Shown: positions 1-5,819 of the stretch, in pieces
Layout of the letters: every line of letters begins with the position of its first letter
Position numbering within the stretch: the first letter of the stretch is position 1
Origin: Kiloniellaceae bacterium
Lineage (GTDB): Bacteria; Pseudomonadota; Alphaproteobacteria; Kiloniellales; Kiloniellaceae
Assembly (NCBI GenBank): GCA_028280915.1
Contig: JANQKX010000183.1
Location: 1-5,922 of the forward strand
Direction: 5' to 3'
DNA: 5,922 nt
Position numbers and translations under genes: made by a program
Notes under the pieces: model-generated
Seen by the model: the letters and a program-made list of their open reading frames with translations, nothing else
What the model was told of the DNA's origin: nothing
The model's database searches: none

Positions 1-1519
1 TGGCGAACACCTGGTTCAGCCAGGTCTCGGCGCCCGGGCCGCGGACGGCATATTTGGCGAAGTTGGAGATGTCGATGATGCCGGCCGTCCGGCGCAGCAT
101 GCGGCACTCGTCGCCCACGGGCTCGAACCAGTTTTGCCGGGTGAAGCCTTTGGTGTCCTGGGCCTCCTCGGGGCTGTCGGCAAACCACAGGGGGTGCTCC
201 CAGCCGTAGTTTAGGCCGAAAAAAGCCCCCATCTGCTTTTGCCGCTCGTAAACCGGGCGGGTCCGCACCGGCCGGCCCGCGTCCCGTTCCTCGTTGGGGA
301 AGTGGATGGCGAAGCGGTGGGCGTATTGGTCGCCGACCCGGGCCTTGGTGAAGGCGGCGCCGGCCCAGTGGCCATAGCGGGCCAGGTCCCAGCCGAACAT
401 GTCCAGGTGGGGCTCGCCGGTGATGATCCATTCCGCCGACAAGAGGCCAAGGCCGCCGGACTGGGAAAAGCCCGGAATGATGCCGTTGCAGCAGAAATAG
501 TTCTTCAGTTCGGGGACCGGGCCGTAAAGGGCGCTGGAATCCGGCGCCCAGATCATGGGGCCGTTGATGACCCGCTTGATGCCGGCCTCGCCCACCACGG
601 GCAGGCGATCGATGGCCCGCATGAGGTTTTCCTCGATACGCTCCAGGTCGTCGGGGAACAGGTCGTGGCCGAAATCGGGCGGGGTGCCGTCCTCGGCCCA
701 GAAACGCATGTCCCGCTCATAGGCACCGACCAAGAGACCCAAGCCTTCCTGGCGCAGGTAGTATTCCCCGTCCCGGTCGGCGATGGACGGCAGGCGCCGG
801 TCCATGGCGGCGATTTCCGGGATGGTTTCGGTGACAAAGTACTGATGCTCGGTGGGCATGAGGGGCAGTTCCAGGCCGGCCATGGCCGCCACTTCCCGGC
901 CCCAGAGGCCGGCCGCGTTGACCACCCAATCTGTCTTGATGTTGCCCTTGGGGGTTTCCACCACCCAGGTGCCGTCGGGCTGGGCGACGGTGGCGGTCAC
1001 CGGGGTGAAGCGGTGGATTTCGGCGCCCCGATTGCGCGCGCCCTGGGCATAGGCGTTGGTGACCCCCGAGGGGTCCACGTTGCCGCCTTCCGGCTCGAAC
1101 ATGATGCAGCGGATGCCGTCGAAATTGACCAGGGGGTGCAGGCGCTCGGCCTCGTCCCGGCCCACCTCGTAGAAGTTCAGACCGTAGTACTTGGCCTTGG
1201 CTTCCTGCAGGCGCAGCTGGTGCTCCCGCTCCTCCGTCTGTGCCAGGTACAAGCTGCCCGGCTGGAACACGCCGCAGCCCTGGCCGGTTTCCTCCTCCAA
1301 TTCCTTGTAGAGGGTCATGGTGTAATGTTGAATGCGGCTGATGTTGTTGTTGTCGTGCAGGCCGTGGATGCCCGCGGCCGCGTGCCAAGTGGAGCCCGAG
1401 GTCAGTTCGTCCCGCTCCAGCAGCACCACGTCGCGCCAGCCCAATTTTGTCAAATGATAGAGGATGGAACAGCCGACCAGGCCGCCCCCGATAACTACCG
1501 CTTGTGCATGGCTCCGCAT
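1..1519 (-). CDS. FAD-dependent dimethylglycine/sarcosine dehydrogenase-like protein, C-terminus cut by the window edge
   Basis: Predicted to oxidise an N-methyl amine (dimethylglycine, sarcosine or a relative) with FAD and pass the one-carbon unit to tetrahydrofolate. Read from ATG at 1519 down to base 1, it gives 506 residues with no stop. The N-terminus (MRSHAQAVVIGGGLVG) has the dinucleotide-binding GxGxxG at residues 11-16, followed by an acidic strand end (E35). The motif SGSTWHAAAG places His46 where rat dimethylglycine dehydrogenase carries its covalently linked FAD. NGP at residues 319-321 ends the DAO-like region. WFEPVG from residue 464 lies in the start of the GcvT-like aminomethyltransferase domain, which is cut off. 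Family members are usually 800 or more residues, so about 300 are missing here. The start is supported by AAAAGGA nine bases upstream. It diverges from the ATP-grasp gene. The family is clear, but the exact substrate cannot be told from the sequence. The long plus-strand open frame over it is a GC shadow. Confidence 0.88.
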   Translation of the reverse strand, partial: MRSHAQAVVIGGGLVGCSILYHLTKLGWRDVVLLERDELTSGSTWHAAAGIHGLHDNNNISRIQHYTMTLYKELEEETGQGCGVFQPGSLYLAQTEEREHQLRLQEAKAKYYGLNFYEVGRDEAERLHPLVNFDGIRCIMFEPEGGNVDPSGVTNAYAQGARNRGAEIHRFTPVTATVAQPDGTWVVETPKGNIKTDWVVNAAGLWGREVAAMAGLELPLMPTEHQYFVTETIPEIAAMDRRLPSIADRDGEYYLRQEGLGLLVGAYERDMRFWAEDGTPPDFGHDLFPDDLERIEENLMRAIDRLPVVGEAGIKRVINGPMIWAPDSSALYGPVPELKNYFCCNGIIPGFSQSGGLGLLSAEWIITGEPHLDMFGWDLARYGHWAGAAFTKARVGDQYAHRFAIHFPNEERDAGRPVRTRPVYERQKQMGAFFGLNYGWEHPLWFADSPEEAQDTKGFTRQNWFEPVGDECRMLRRTAGIIDISNFAKYAVRGPGAETWLNQVFA

Positions 1520-1528
1520 AGGGCCGCA

Positions 1529-1535
1529 TCCTTTT
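1529..1535 (-). promoter_or_regulatory. Ribosome binding site of the dehydrogenase gene
   Basis: On the minus strand the bases read AAAAGGA, nine bases before ATG 1519-1517. This supports that start over the out-of-frame ATG at 1529-1527. Confidence 0.5.
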
Positions 1536-1644
1536 CTAATTGGCTCGATGAAAGAGCCCGATTTCATTCCGCTCCAGGCCCCTGGCCCGCATCCCGATCG
1601 GTGGTTTTGTTGAACCATCGGACCAAGATAGGCTTCACGTTATG

Positions 1645-1663
1645 GCCCGGATTGATGCCGGGC
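1645..1663. repeat. Short GC hairpin, GCCCGG-7-CCGGGC
   Basis: Perfect 6-bp arms at 1645-1650 and 1658-1663 flank the loop ATTGATG. It sits just upstream of the candidate -24 element. It has no T-tract, so it is not a convincing terminator. Confidence 0.35.
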
Positions 1664-1666
1664 AAG

Positions 1667-1704
1667 GCAATTGGAAGCGTCACTGCATACATTTTAAGCA
1701 ATTG
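1667..1704. promoter_or_regulatory. Paired GCAATTG sites, 31 bp apart
   Basis: GCAATTG occurs at 1667-1673 and again at 1698-1704; each contains the palindrome CAATTG. The 31-bp period is close to three helical turns, so both would lie on the same DNA face. They overlap the -24 element and the predicted start point of the candidate promoter, a layout compatible with a repressor. The words are short, so chance is a real alternative. Confidence 0.25.
1672..1687 (+). promoter_or_regulatory. Candidate sigma-54 (-24/-12) promoter for the ATP-grasp/Anbu cluster
   Basis: The bases read TGGAAGCGTCACTGCA. GG (1673-1674) and GC (1685-1686) are separated by exactly ten bases, as sigma-54 recognition requires. 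The flanking T of TGG and the TGCA of the -12 element also match the consensus. The CACG part of the -24 element is poorly matched. Transcription would start near 1698, leaving a leader of about 84 bases before ATG 1782. No clear NtrC-type enhancer site was seen upstream. It is found by eye only and rests on the exact spacing plus seven matching core bases. Confidence 0.35.
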
Positions 1705-1781
1705 ATGGTTCAAGAAGAATTTTCCGCGGCCCGGCGACGCCCTTTGCTTGCACAAACGGCAAAATGAAATAGTCTTGTCAT

Positions 1782-3209
1782 ATGGCTGAGGATGACCCTC
1801 CCTTTGACGAAATGTTCGAATCCCCCGAGCGGATTCGGCCCCCTTACCGGCGCTACGATGACTGGATCAAGGAGGAAGATCTGGCCCGGTTGCGCCGCAA
1901 GGCGGAGGAGTCGGAAAGCTTTTTCCGGCGCACGGGCATCACCTTCAACGTCTATGGGCGCGAGGAAGCGACCGAGCGGTTGATCCCCTTTGACATCGTG
2001 CCGCGCGTTCTCTCGGCCCGTGAGTGGGCCCGGCTCGCCCGCGGCATCGATCAACGGGTGCGGGCCATCAACGCCTTTCTCTACGACGTTTATCACCGCC
2101 AGGAGATCCTGCGCGCCGGCCGCGTGCCGGCCGGGCTGATCACCGGCAACGAGGCCTTCCTGCCCCAGATGATCGGTGTGTCGCCGCCCGGCGGGGTCTA
2201 TACCCACATCGTCGGGGTGGATATCGTGCGCACGGGCGAAGACGAGTTTTATGTGCTGGAGGACAATGCCCGCACCCCCTCCGGGGTGTCCTACATGCTG
2301 GAAAACCGGGAGACCATGCTGCACATGTTCCCCGAGCTTTTCACCACGAACAAAGTGCAGAACGTCAGCAATTATCCCGAGCACCTGCGCCGCTCCTTGA
2401 GCGCCTGCGCACCGGACAGCTGCCCCGGCCGGCCGGTGGTGGCCATTCTCACACCGGGCATTCACAACTCGGCCTATTTTGAACATTCCTTCCTGGCCGA
2501 TCAAATGGGCGTGGATCTGGTGGAGGGCAGTGACCTGAAGGTGGTGGACGGGCGGGTTGCTATGCGCACCACCCGGGGCTTTCAGCCCATTGACGTGCTC
2601 TACCGCCGGGTGGACGACGACTTCCTGGACCCGTTGAATTTTAATCCCGCGTCGGTCTTGGGCGTGCCCGGGGTGATGGACATCTACCGGGCCGGCAACA
2701 TCACCATCGCCAATGCGCCGGGCACCGGCATCGCCGACGATAAGGCGATCTATTCCTATATGCCGGAAATCGTGCAATTTTATACCGGCGAAAAGCCGAT
2801 CCTGGGCAACATCCCCACTTGGCGCTGTGGCGAGAAGGACGCGCTCGCCTATGTGTTGGACCATATCAGCGAATTGGTCATCAAGGAGGTGCATGGATCG
2901 GGCGGCTACGGCATGCTGGTGGGGCCGGCGGCGAGCAAGAAGGAGATCACCGCCTTTACCGCAAAGCTCAAGGCCAAGCCGGCCAACTACATCGCCCAGC
3001 CCACGCTTGCCCTTTCCACCGTGCCCGTGCTGACCCGCCAGGGGCTGGCGCCGCGCCACGTGGACCTGCGCCCCTTTGTCTTGGTCTCGCCCAACCGCAT
3101 CGATCTGGTCCCCGGCGGCCTGACCCGCGTGGCCTTGAAGAAGGGCTCCCTGGTGGTCAATTCCAGCCAGGGCGGCGGCACCAAGGACACCTGGGTGTTG
3201 GAGGAATAG
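1782..3209 (+). CDS. Circularly permuted ATP-grasp protein (COG2308 family), first gene of the Anbu cluster
   Basis: A predicted cytosolic ATP-dependent carboxylate-amine ligase of 475 residues, the usual size for the family. The family is thought to form amide or peptide bonds; the substrate is unknown. Visible conserved motifs are PPFDEM near the N-terminus, ITFNVYG and ERLIPFDIVPR, LEDNARTPSGVSYMLENR from residue 159, YRRVDD (274-279), KEVHGSGGYGM with the glycine-rich ATP loop (368-378), DLRPF (428-432), PGGLTRVAL from 444 and NSSQGGGTKDTW (460-471). The acidic and basic residues in these motifs are the likely metal and ATP ligands. ATG 1782 is preferred because PPFDEM lies close to the start in relatives; a later ATG at 1812 would fall inside that motif. 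No good Shine-Dalgarno precedes it. The alpha-E gene follows after four bases, indicating co-transcription. The 501-codon frame antisense to it is a shadow. Confidence 0.93.
   Translation: MAEDDPPFDEMFESPERIRPPYRRYDDWIKEEDLARLRRKAEESESFFRRTGITFNVYGREEATERLIPFDIVPRVLSAREWARLARGIDQRVRAINAFLYDVYHRQEILRAGRVPAGLITGNEAFLPQMIGVSPPGGVYTHIVGVDIVRTGEDEFYVLEDNARTPSGVSYMLENRETMLHMFPELFTTNKVQNVSNYPEHLRRSLSACAPDSCPGRPVVAILTPGIHNSAYFEHSFLADQMGVDLVEGSDLKVVDGRVAMRTTRGFQPIDVLYRRVDDDFLDPLNFNPASVLGVPGVMDIYRAGNITIANAPGTGIADDKAIYSYMPEIVQFYTGEKPILGNIPTWRCGEKDALAYVLDHISELVIKEVHGSGGYGMLVGPAASKKEITAFTAKLKAKPANYIAQPTLALSTVPVLTRQGLAPRHVDLRPFVLVSPNRIDLVPGGLTRVALKKGSLVVNSSQGGGTKDTWVLEE
3200..3204 (+). promoter_or_regulatory. 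Ribosome binding site of the alpha-E gene, inside the end of the ATP-grasp gene
   Basis: GGAGG lies in the last codons of the upstream gene, nine bases before ATG 3214. This is the strongest Shine-Dalgarno in the window, and its position favours translational coupling of the two proteins. Confidence 0.65.
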
Positions 3210-3213
3210 GCCC

Positions 3214-4155
3214 ATGCTTGGCAGAACCGCGGGCGGCCTCTTTTGGATGTTCCGTTATCTGGAGCGGAGCGAAAACACCGCCCGCTTGATCGAGGCCGGT
3301 TTCCGCATTGCCTTGACCCGCTCGGCGGCGGCCGAGGACGAATGGTCCTCCATCGTCACCGTGACCGGGTCGCGCGAGGCCTATCTCGCCCGGCAAGATA
3401 CCTTCAGCGGCGCCCAGGTGGTCAACTTCCTGCTGCGGGAAAAGCAAAACCCTTCCAGCGTGATCTCGGTGATCGAGGCGGCGCGCAACAACGCCCGCAT
3501 GGTGCGCACGGCCCTGACCCGCGAGGTTTGGGAAGCGGTCAACGAAACCTGGATCCTGTTCCGGGATCTCTTGGCCCGGCCCATCAACGAGCGGGATTTG
3601 CCCCAGGTCCTGGCGACCATCCGGCAACAGGGTGCTCTGGTGCGCGGGGCCTTGCACGGCACCATGCTGCGCAACGACATCTATGACTTCGCCCGACTGG
3701 GGACTTTTTTGGAGCGGGCCGACAACACCGCCCGTATCCTGAACGTGAAGTATTATGTGCTGCTGCCTTCGGTATCCTATGTGGGCACCTCCCTTGACAA
3801 TGTGCAGTGGGAGACCATTTTGCGGTCGGTGTCGGCCTATCGCTCCTACCGCTGGCTTTACGGCGGCCAGATCAACGCCCGCAGCATCGCCGATTTTTTG
3901 CTGCTCGATCTCAGCATGCCCCGCTCCCTGGCCTTTTGTTACGAGAAGATTTACCGGAATTTGAACTACCTGGCCGACGATTATGGTTTTCGCAACAACT
4001 GCCATGACCAGGCCATGACCATCCGGGAGCGTCTGGCCGGCCATACCATTGACACCATTTTGGATTCCGGCCTACACGAGTTCGTCGAGGAATTCATTCG
4101 CGACAACAACCAGCTTGGCCGGGAAATCGAAACGAACTATCGCTTTATCGGATAG
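3214..4155 (+). CDS. Alpha-E domain protein (COG2307, DUF403)
   Basis: A 313-residue, probably all-helical cytosolic protein of the alpha-E family, whose members almost always accompany the circularly permuted ATP-grasp ligase and in some genomes are fused to it. No reaction is established; a role as partner or substrate carrier of the ligase is predicted. The opening MLGRTAGGLFWMFRYLERSE is typical. The signature LERxxNTAR occurs twice, as LERSENTAR (residues 16-24) and LERADNTAR (166-174), exactly 150 residues apart, which suggests an internal duplication. Other family-like stretches are LTREVWEAVNE and SYRSYRWLYGG. I see no signal peptide or membrane segment. The length is normal for the family. 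It starts four bases after the ATP-grasp stop with a strong GGAGG, and the transglutaminase gene begins 19 bases after its stop. A second TAG in frame follows 15 bases after the first. Confidence 0.93.
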   Translation: MLGRTAGGLFWMFRYLERSENTARLIEAGFRIALTRSAAAEDEWSSIVTVTGSREAYLARQDTFSGAQVVNFLLREKQNPSSVISVIEAARNNARMVRTALTREVWEAVNETWILFRDLLARPINERDLPQVLATIRQQGALVRGALHGTMLRNDIYDFARLGTFLERADNTARILNVKYYVLLPSVSYVGTSLDNVQWETILRSVSAYRSYRWLYGGQINARSIADFLLLDLSMPRSLAFCYEKIYRNLNYLADDYGFRNNCHDQAMTIRERLAGHTIDTILDSGLHEFVEEFIRDNNQLGREIETNYRFIG

Positions 4156-4175
4156 CCCCAAACCGGATAGCACCA
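4149..4175 (+). repeat. Imperfect tandem duplication across the alpha-E stop codon (period 15)
   Basis: CGGATAGCCCCA (4149-4160) and CGGATAGCACCA (4164-4175) match at 11 of 12 bases. Because the period is a multiple of three, the second copy supplies a second in-frame TAG (4168-4170) behind the stop at 4153-4155. The last A of the second copy is the first base of the transglutaminase ATG. Confidence 0.6.
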
Positions 4176-4975
4176 TGCGTCTGAGAATCTCCCACCGCAC
4201 CCACTATCGATACGACGCGCCCGTGCCCTATGCCCTGCAGCAGCTGCGCAAGACGCCCAAGGAACGGGCCGGGCAAAAGGTCCTCAACTGGGTCATCGAG
4301 ATCGAGGGCGGCCGCAAGGAAGTGGAGTTCGACGATCAAAACAACAACCGTGTCACCCTGGTGAGCTTGGAGCCCAACCTGCACGAAATCACCTTGCTGT
4401 GCGAAGGGGAGGTGGAGACCATCGACAAGTCGGGCGTGGTCGGTGTCCACGGCGGCTGCGCGCCCCTGTGGTACTTTCAGCGGGTGACGGAACTGACCAA
4501 GCCCGGACCCAGGATGCGGGCCTTGGTCCGTGAACTGGGGTCGGATTTCGACAGCGATTTGGACAAGGTGCACGCCCTCTCCCGTATGTTGGCGGAAAAA
4601 ATCAAATACGAAACCGGCACGACCGAGGTGCAAACTGGCGCCGAAGAAGCAATCGTCGCCGGCAAGGGGGTTTGTCAGGACCACGCCCATGCCCTGATCT
4701 GCGCCGCCCGCCTGATGGGCATGCCCGCCCGCTACGTGAGCGGCTACTTGATGATGAACGACCGGGTGGACCAGGATGCCGGGCACGCCTGGGCGGAGGT
4801 TTTCATTGAGGGAATCGGCTGGATTGGGTTTGATGTCTCCAACGGCATCTGCCCCGACGAACGTTATGTGGCCGTCGCCACCGGCTTGGACTATCAAGAG
4901 GCGGCGCCGGTCTCCGGCGTGCGTTTTGGGGACATGGCGGAGACGATGACCGTGTCCTTACAGGTTCAACAGTAA
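4175..4975 (+). CDS. Transglutaminase-like cysteine peptidase of the Anbu cluster
   Basis: A 266-residue protein with an N-terminal beta-rich bacterial transglutaminase-associated domain (about residues 1-80, beginning MRLRISHRTHYRYDAPV) and a C-terminal transglutaminase-like core. The catalytic triad is visible: Cys167 in GKGVCQDHAHA, His204 in AGHAWAEVF and Asp220 in IGFDVSNG. Bacterial proteins of this type are usually regarded as peptidases or amidases rather than cross-linkers. No signal peptide is visible, so it probably acts in the cytosol beside its neighbours. ATG 4175 is chosen because MRLRIxHxTxYxYxxPV is the usual family start. A frame start at 4049 would add 42 unlikely residues overlapping the alpha-E gene. 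Only a weak purine stretch (CGGATAG) precedes the ATG. The last codons and stop are duplicated just downstream. Likely role: cleaving or trimming the product of the ATP-grasp/alpha-E pair (inference from context). Confidence 0.93.
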   Translation: MRLRISHRTHYRYDAPVPYALQQLRKTPKERAGQKVLNWVIEIEGGRKEVEFDDQNNNRVTLVSLEPNLHEITLLCEGEVETIDKSGVVGVHGGCAPLWYFQRVTELTKPGPRMRALVRELGSDFDSDLDKVHALSRMLAEKIKYETGTTEVQTGAEEAIVAGKGVCQDHAHALICAARLMGMPARYVSGYLMMNDRVDQDAGHAWAEVFIEGIGWIGFDVSNGICPDERYVAVATGLDYQEAAPVSGVRFGDMAETMTVSLQVQQ

Positions 4976-4998
4976 AGGGCAGGTTCAACAATAAAGGT
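4961..4998 (+). repeat. 19-bp tandem duplication spanning the transglutaminase stop codon
   Basis: CAGGTTCAACAGTAAAGGG (4961-4979) is followed directly by CAGGTTCAACAATAAAGGT (4980-4998), with 17 of 19 bases identical. The first copy encodes Val-Gln-Gln and the stop TAA at 4973-4975. The second copy is out of frame with it, so it is not read unless the stop is bypassed. It lengthens the spacer to the Anbu gene. Confidence 0.85.
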
Positions 4999-5035
4999 GC
5001 GCCCCTAATACCGAGAAAGCCGGGGTGTCAAAGTC

Positions 5036-5041
5036 GGGAAG
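5036..5041 (+). promoter_or_regulatory. Likely ribosome binding site for the Anbu ATG start
   Basis: GGGAAG lies ten bases before ATG 5052. A competing weak site, GAGAAAG at 5013-5019, lies five bases before the in-frame GTG at 5025. The site alone does not settle the start; the need for Thr at position 2 does. Confidence 0.35.
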
Positions 5042-5051
5042 TGGTTGGGGA

Positions 5052-5798
5052 ATGACCTATTGCGTGGGTATGCGGCTCAATAAGGGCCTGGTTTTCATGT
5101 CCGATACCCGGACCAACGCGGGTGTGGACAACATCTCCGTCTTTCGCAAAATGCGTACCTGGTGCAAGCCGGGCGAGCTGCTGATCACCATGATGACCGC
5201 GGGCAACCTGGCCACCACCCAGGCGGTCATGAGCCTCTTGGACGAGCGTGCCAAGGCGCCGGAGGAACGCCGCCCCTCCATCTTCGAGGCGCCTTCCATG
5301 TTTCAGGTCGCCCGCTTGGTGGGGGAAACCCTGCGGGATGTGATCCGCTCCAACGACGTGGCCGGGCAGCAGGCGGACTCCAGCTTCAACGCCTCCATCA
5401 TCATCGGCGGCCAGTTGGGCAGCGGGGAGCCGCGCCTTTTCATGATCTACCCGGAAGGCAACTTTATCGAAGCCTCGTCGGACACGCCCTTTTTCCAGAT
5501 CGGCGAAACCAAGTACGGCCGCCCCATCCTGGTGCGGGCCTATGACCCGGACATGAGTTTCGAGGACGCGGTCAAGCTGCTGATGGTCTCCTTCGATTCG
5601 ACGCTCAAGGCCAATCTCTCCGTCGGCCTGCCCTTTGATCTGCAGATCTACGAGACCGACAGCTTCAAGGTCGGGCGGGAGCTGCGCATCGAACGGCACG
5701 ACCTTTATTTTTCCCGCATTTCCAACCAGTGGGGCGAGGCTCTGCGCCAAGCCTTTTACTCCCTGCCCGATTTCACCTTCCCCGAGGGGCGCAAATAG
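5052..5798 (+). CDS. Anbu proteasome-type protease (COG3484, Ntn hydrolase)
   Basis: Anbu is the bacterial 'ancestral beta subunit' related to HslV and proteasome beta subunits; it assembles into open-ring oligomers. The protein from ATG 5052 has 248 residues and begins MTYCVGMRLNKGLVF, so removal of Met exposes Thr as the N-terminal nucleophile. Asp18 in MSDTRTNAG and Lys33 in FRKM correspond, after Met loss, to the proteasome Thr1-Asp17-Lys33 group (here positions 1, 17 and 32). Further family stretches are TAGNLATTQ, SIIIGGQLG (from residue 115) and IGETKYGRPIL (150-160). Asp182 and Ser190 in DSTLKANLSVG are candidates for the supporting Asp/Ser pair. An in-frame GTG at 5025 would add nine residues in front of Thr and is disfavoured. 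It is the last gene of the cluster and starts 76 bases after the transglutaminase stop. No unfoldase ATPase lies nearby. Its natural substrate is unknown; context suggests the peptide product of the upstream genes. Confidence 0.93.
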   Translation: MTYCVGMRLNKGLVFMSDTRTNAGVDNISVFRKMRTWCKPGELLITMMTAGNLATTQAVMSLLDERAKAPEERRPSIFEAPSMFQVARLVGETLRDVIRSNDVAGQQADSSFNASIIIGGQLGSGEPRLFMIYPEGNFIEASSDTPFFQIGETKYGRPILVRAYDPDMSFEDAVKLLMVSFDSTLKANLSVGLPFDLQIYETDSFKVGRELRIERHDLYFSRISNQWGEALRQAFYSLPDFTFPEGRK

Positions 5799-5819
5799 CC
5801 CTCCTGGACCTGTACGCCC

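Larger units (their letters stand above)
1610..1713. repeat. 10-bp perfect inverted repeat (TTGAACCATC / GATGGTTCAA) with 84-bp spacer
   Basis: The left arm is at 1610-1619 and the right arm at 1704-1713. The arms are perfectly complementary and do not extend further, apart from a possible G-U pair on the inner side. The pair brackets the candidate sigma-54 promoter, so the arms could be distant operator half-sites. They could also be ends of a small inserted element, but no target-site duplication is visible directly outside them. Confidence 0.45.
1520..1781. other. Divergent intergenic region with putative regulatory sequences
   Basis: This is the non-coding stretch between the dehydrogenase start (minus) and the ATP-grasp start (plus). 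It is locally more AT-rich than the genes, especially around 1685-1725 and 1744-1781. It must hold promoters for both directions. A minus-strand open frame of 63 codons at 1564-1755 has no recognisable motif and crosses the repeats described separately, so I do not call it a gene. A second, very weak possibility for rightward transcription is a sigma-70-like pair, TTGCAC at 1748-1753 and TAGTCT at 1770-1775, which would give an almost leaderless message starting near 1782. Confidence 0.6.

Noticed and set aside
1643..1658. Alternative sigma-54 element beginning TGGCCCG
   Set aside because: GG and GC are separated by eleven bases instead of ten, and the -12 part lacks the usual TTGC.
239..1705. 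488-codon plus-strand open frame
   Set aside because: It lies antisense to the dehydrogenase, whose minus-strand translation matches a known family throughout. The plus-strand product is a low-complexity Gly/Ala/Val/His-rich shadow typical of GC-rich DNA.
1564..1755. 63-codon minus-strand open frame in the intergenic region
   Set aside because: There is no motif, and it overlaps the regulatory repeats and candidate promoter. A small unrecognised gene cannot be fully excluded.
1710..3215. 501-codon minus-strand open frame covering the whole ATP-grasp gene
   Set aside because: It has no recognisable motifs and a composition typical of an antisense frame in a GC-rich gene, while the plus-strand frame carries all the family motifs.
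3157..4044. 295-codon minus-strand open frame
   Set aside because: Antisense shadow of the alpha-E gene with no family features.
4049..4174. N-terminal extension of the transglutaminase gene starting at 4049
   Set aside because: It would overlap the alpha-E gene by more than 100 bases and add 42 residues of shadow-like composition ahead of the standard family start MRLRI.
5799..5819. Possible bidirectional terminator between the Anbu gene and putA
   Set aside because: The 21-base gap has no stem-loop and no T-tract.
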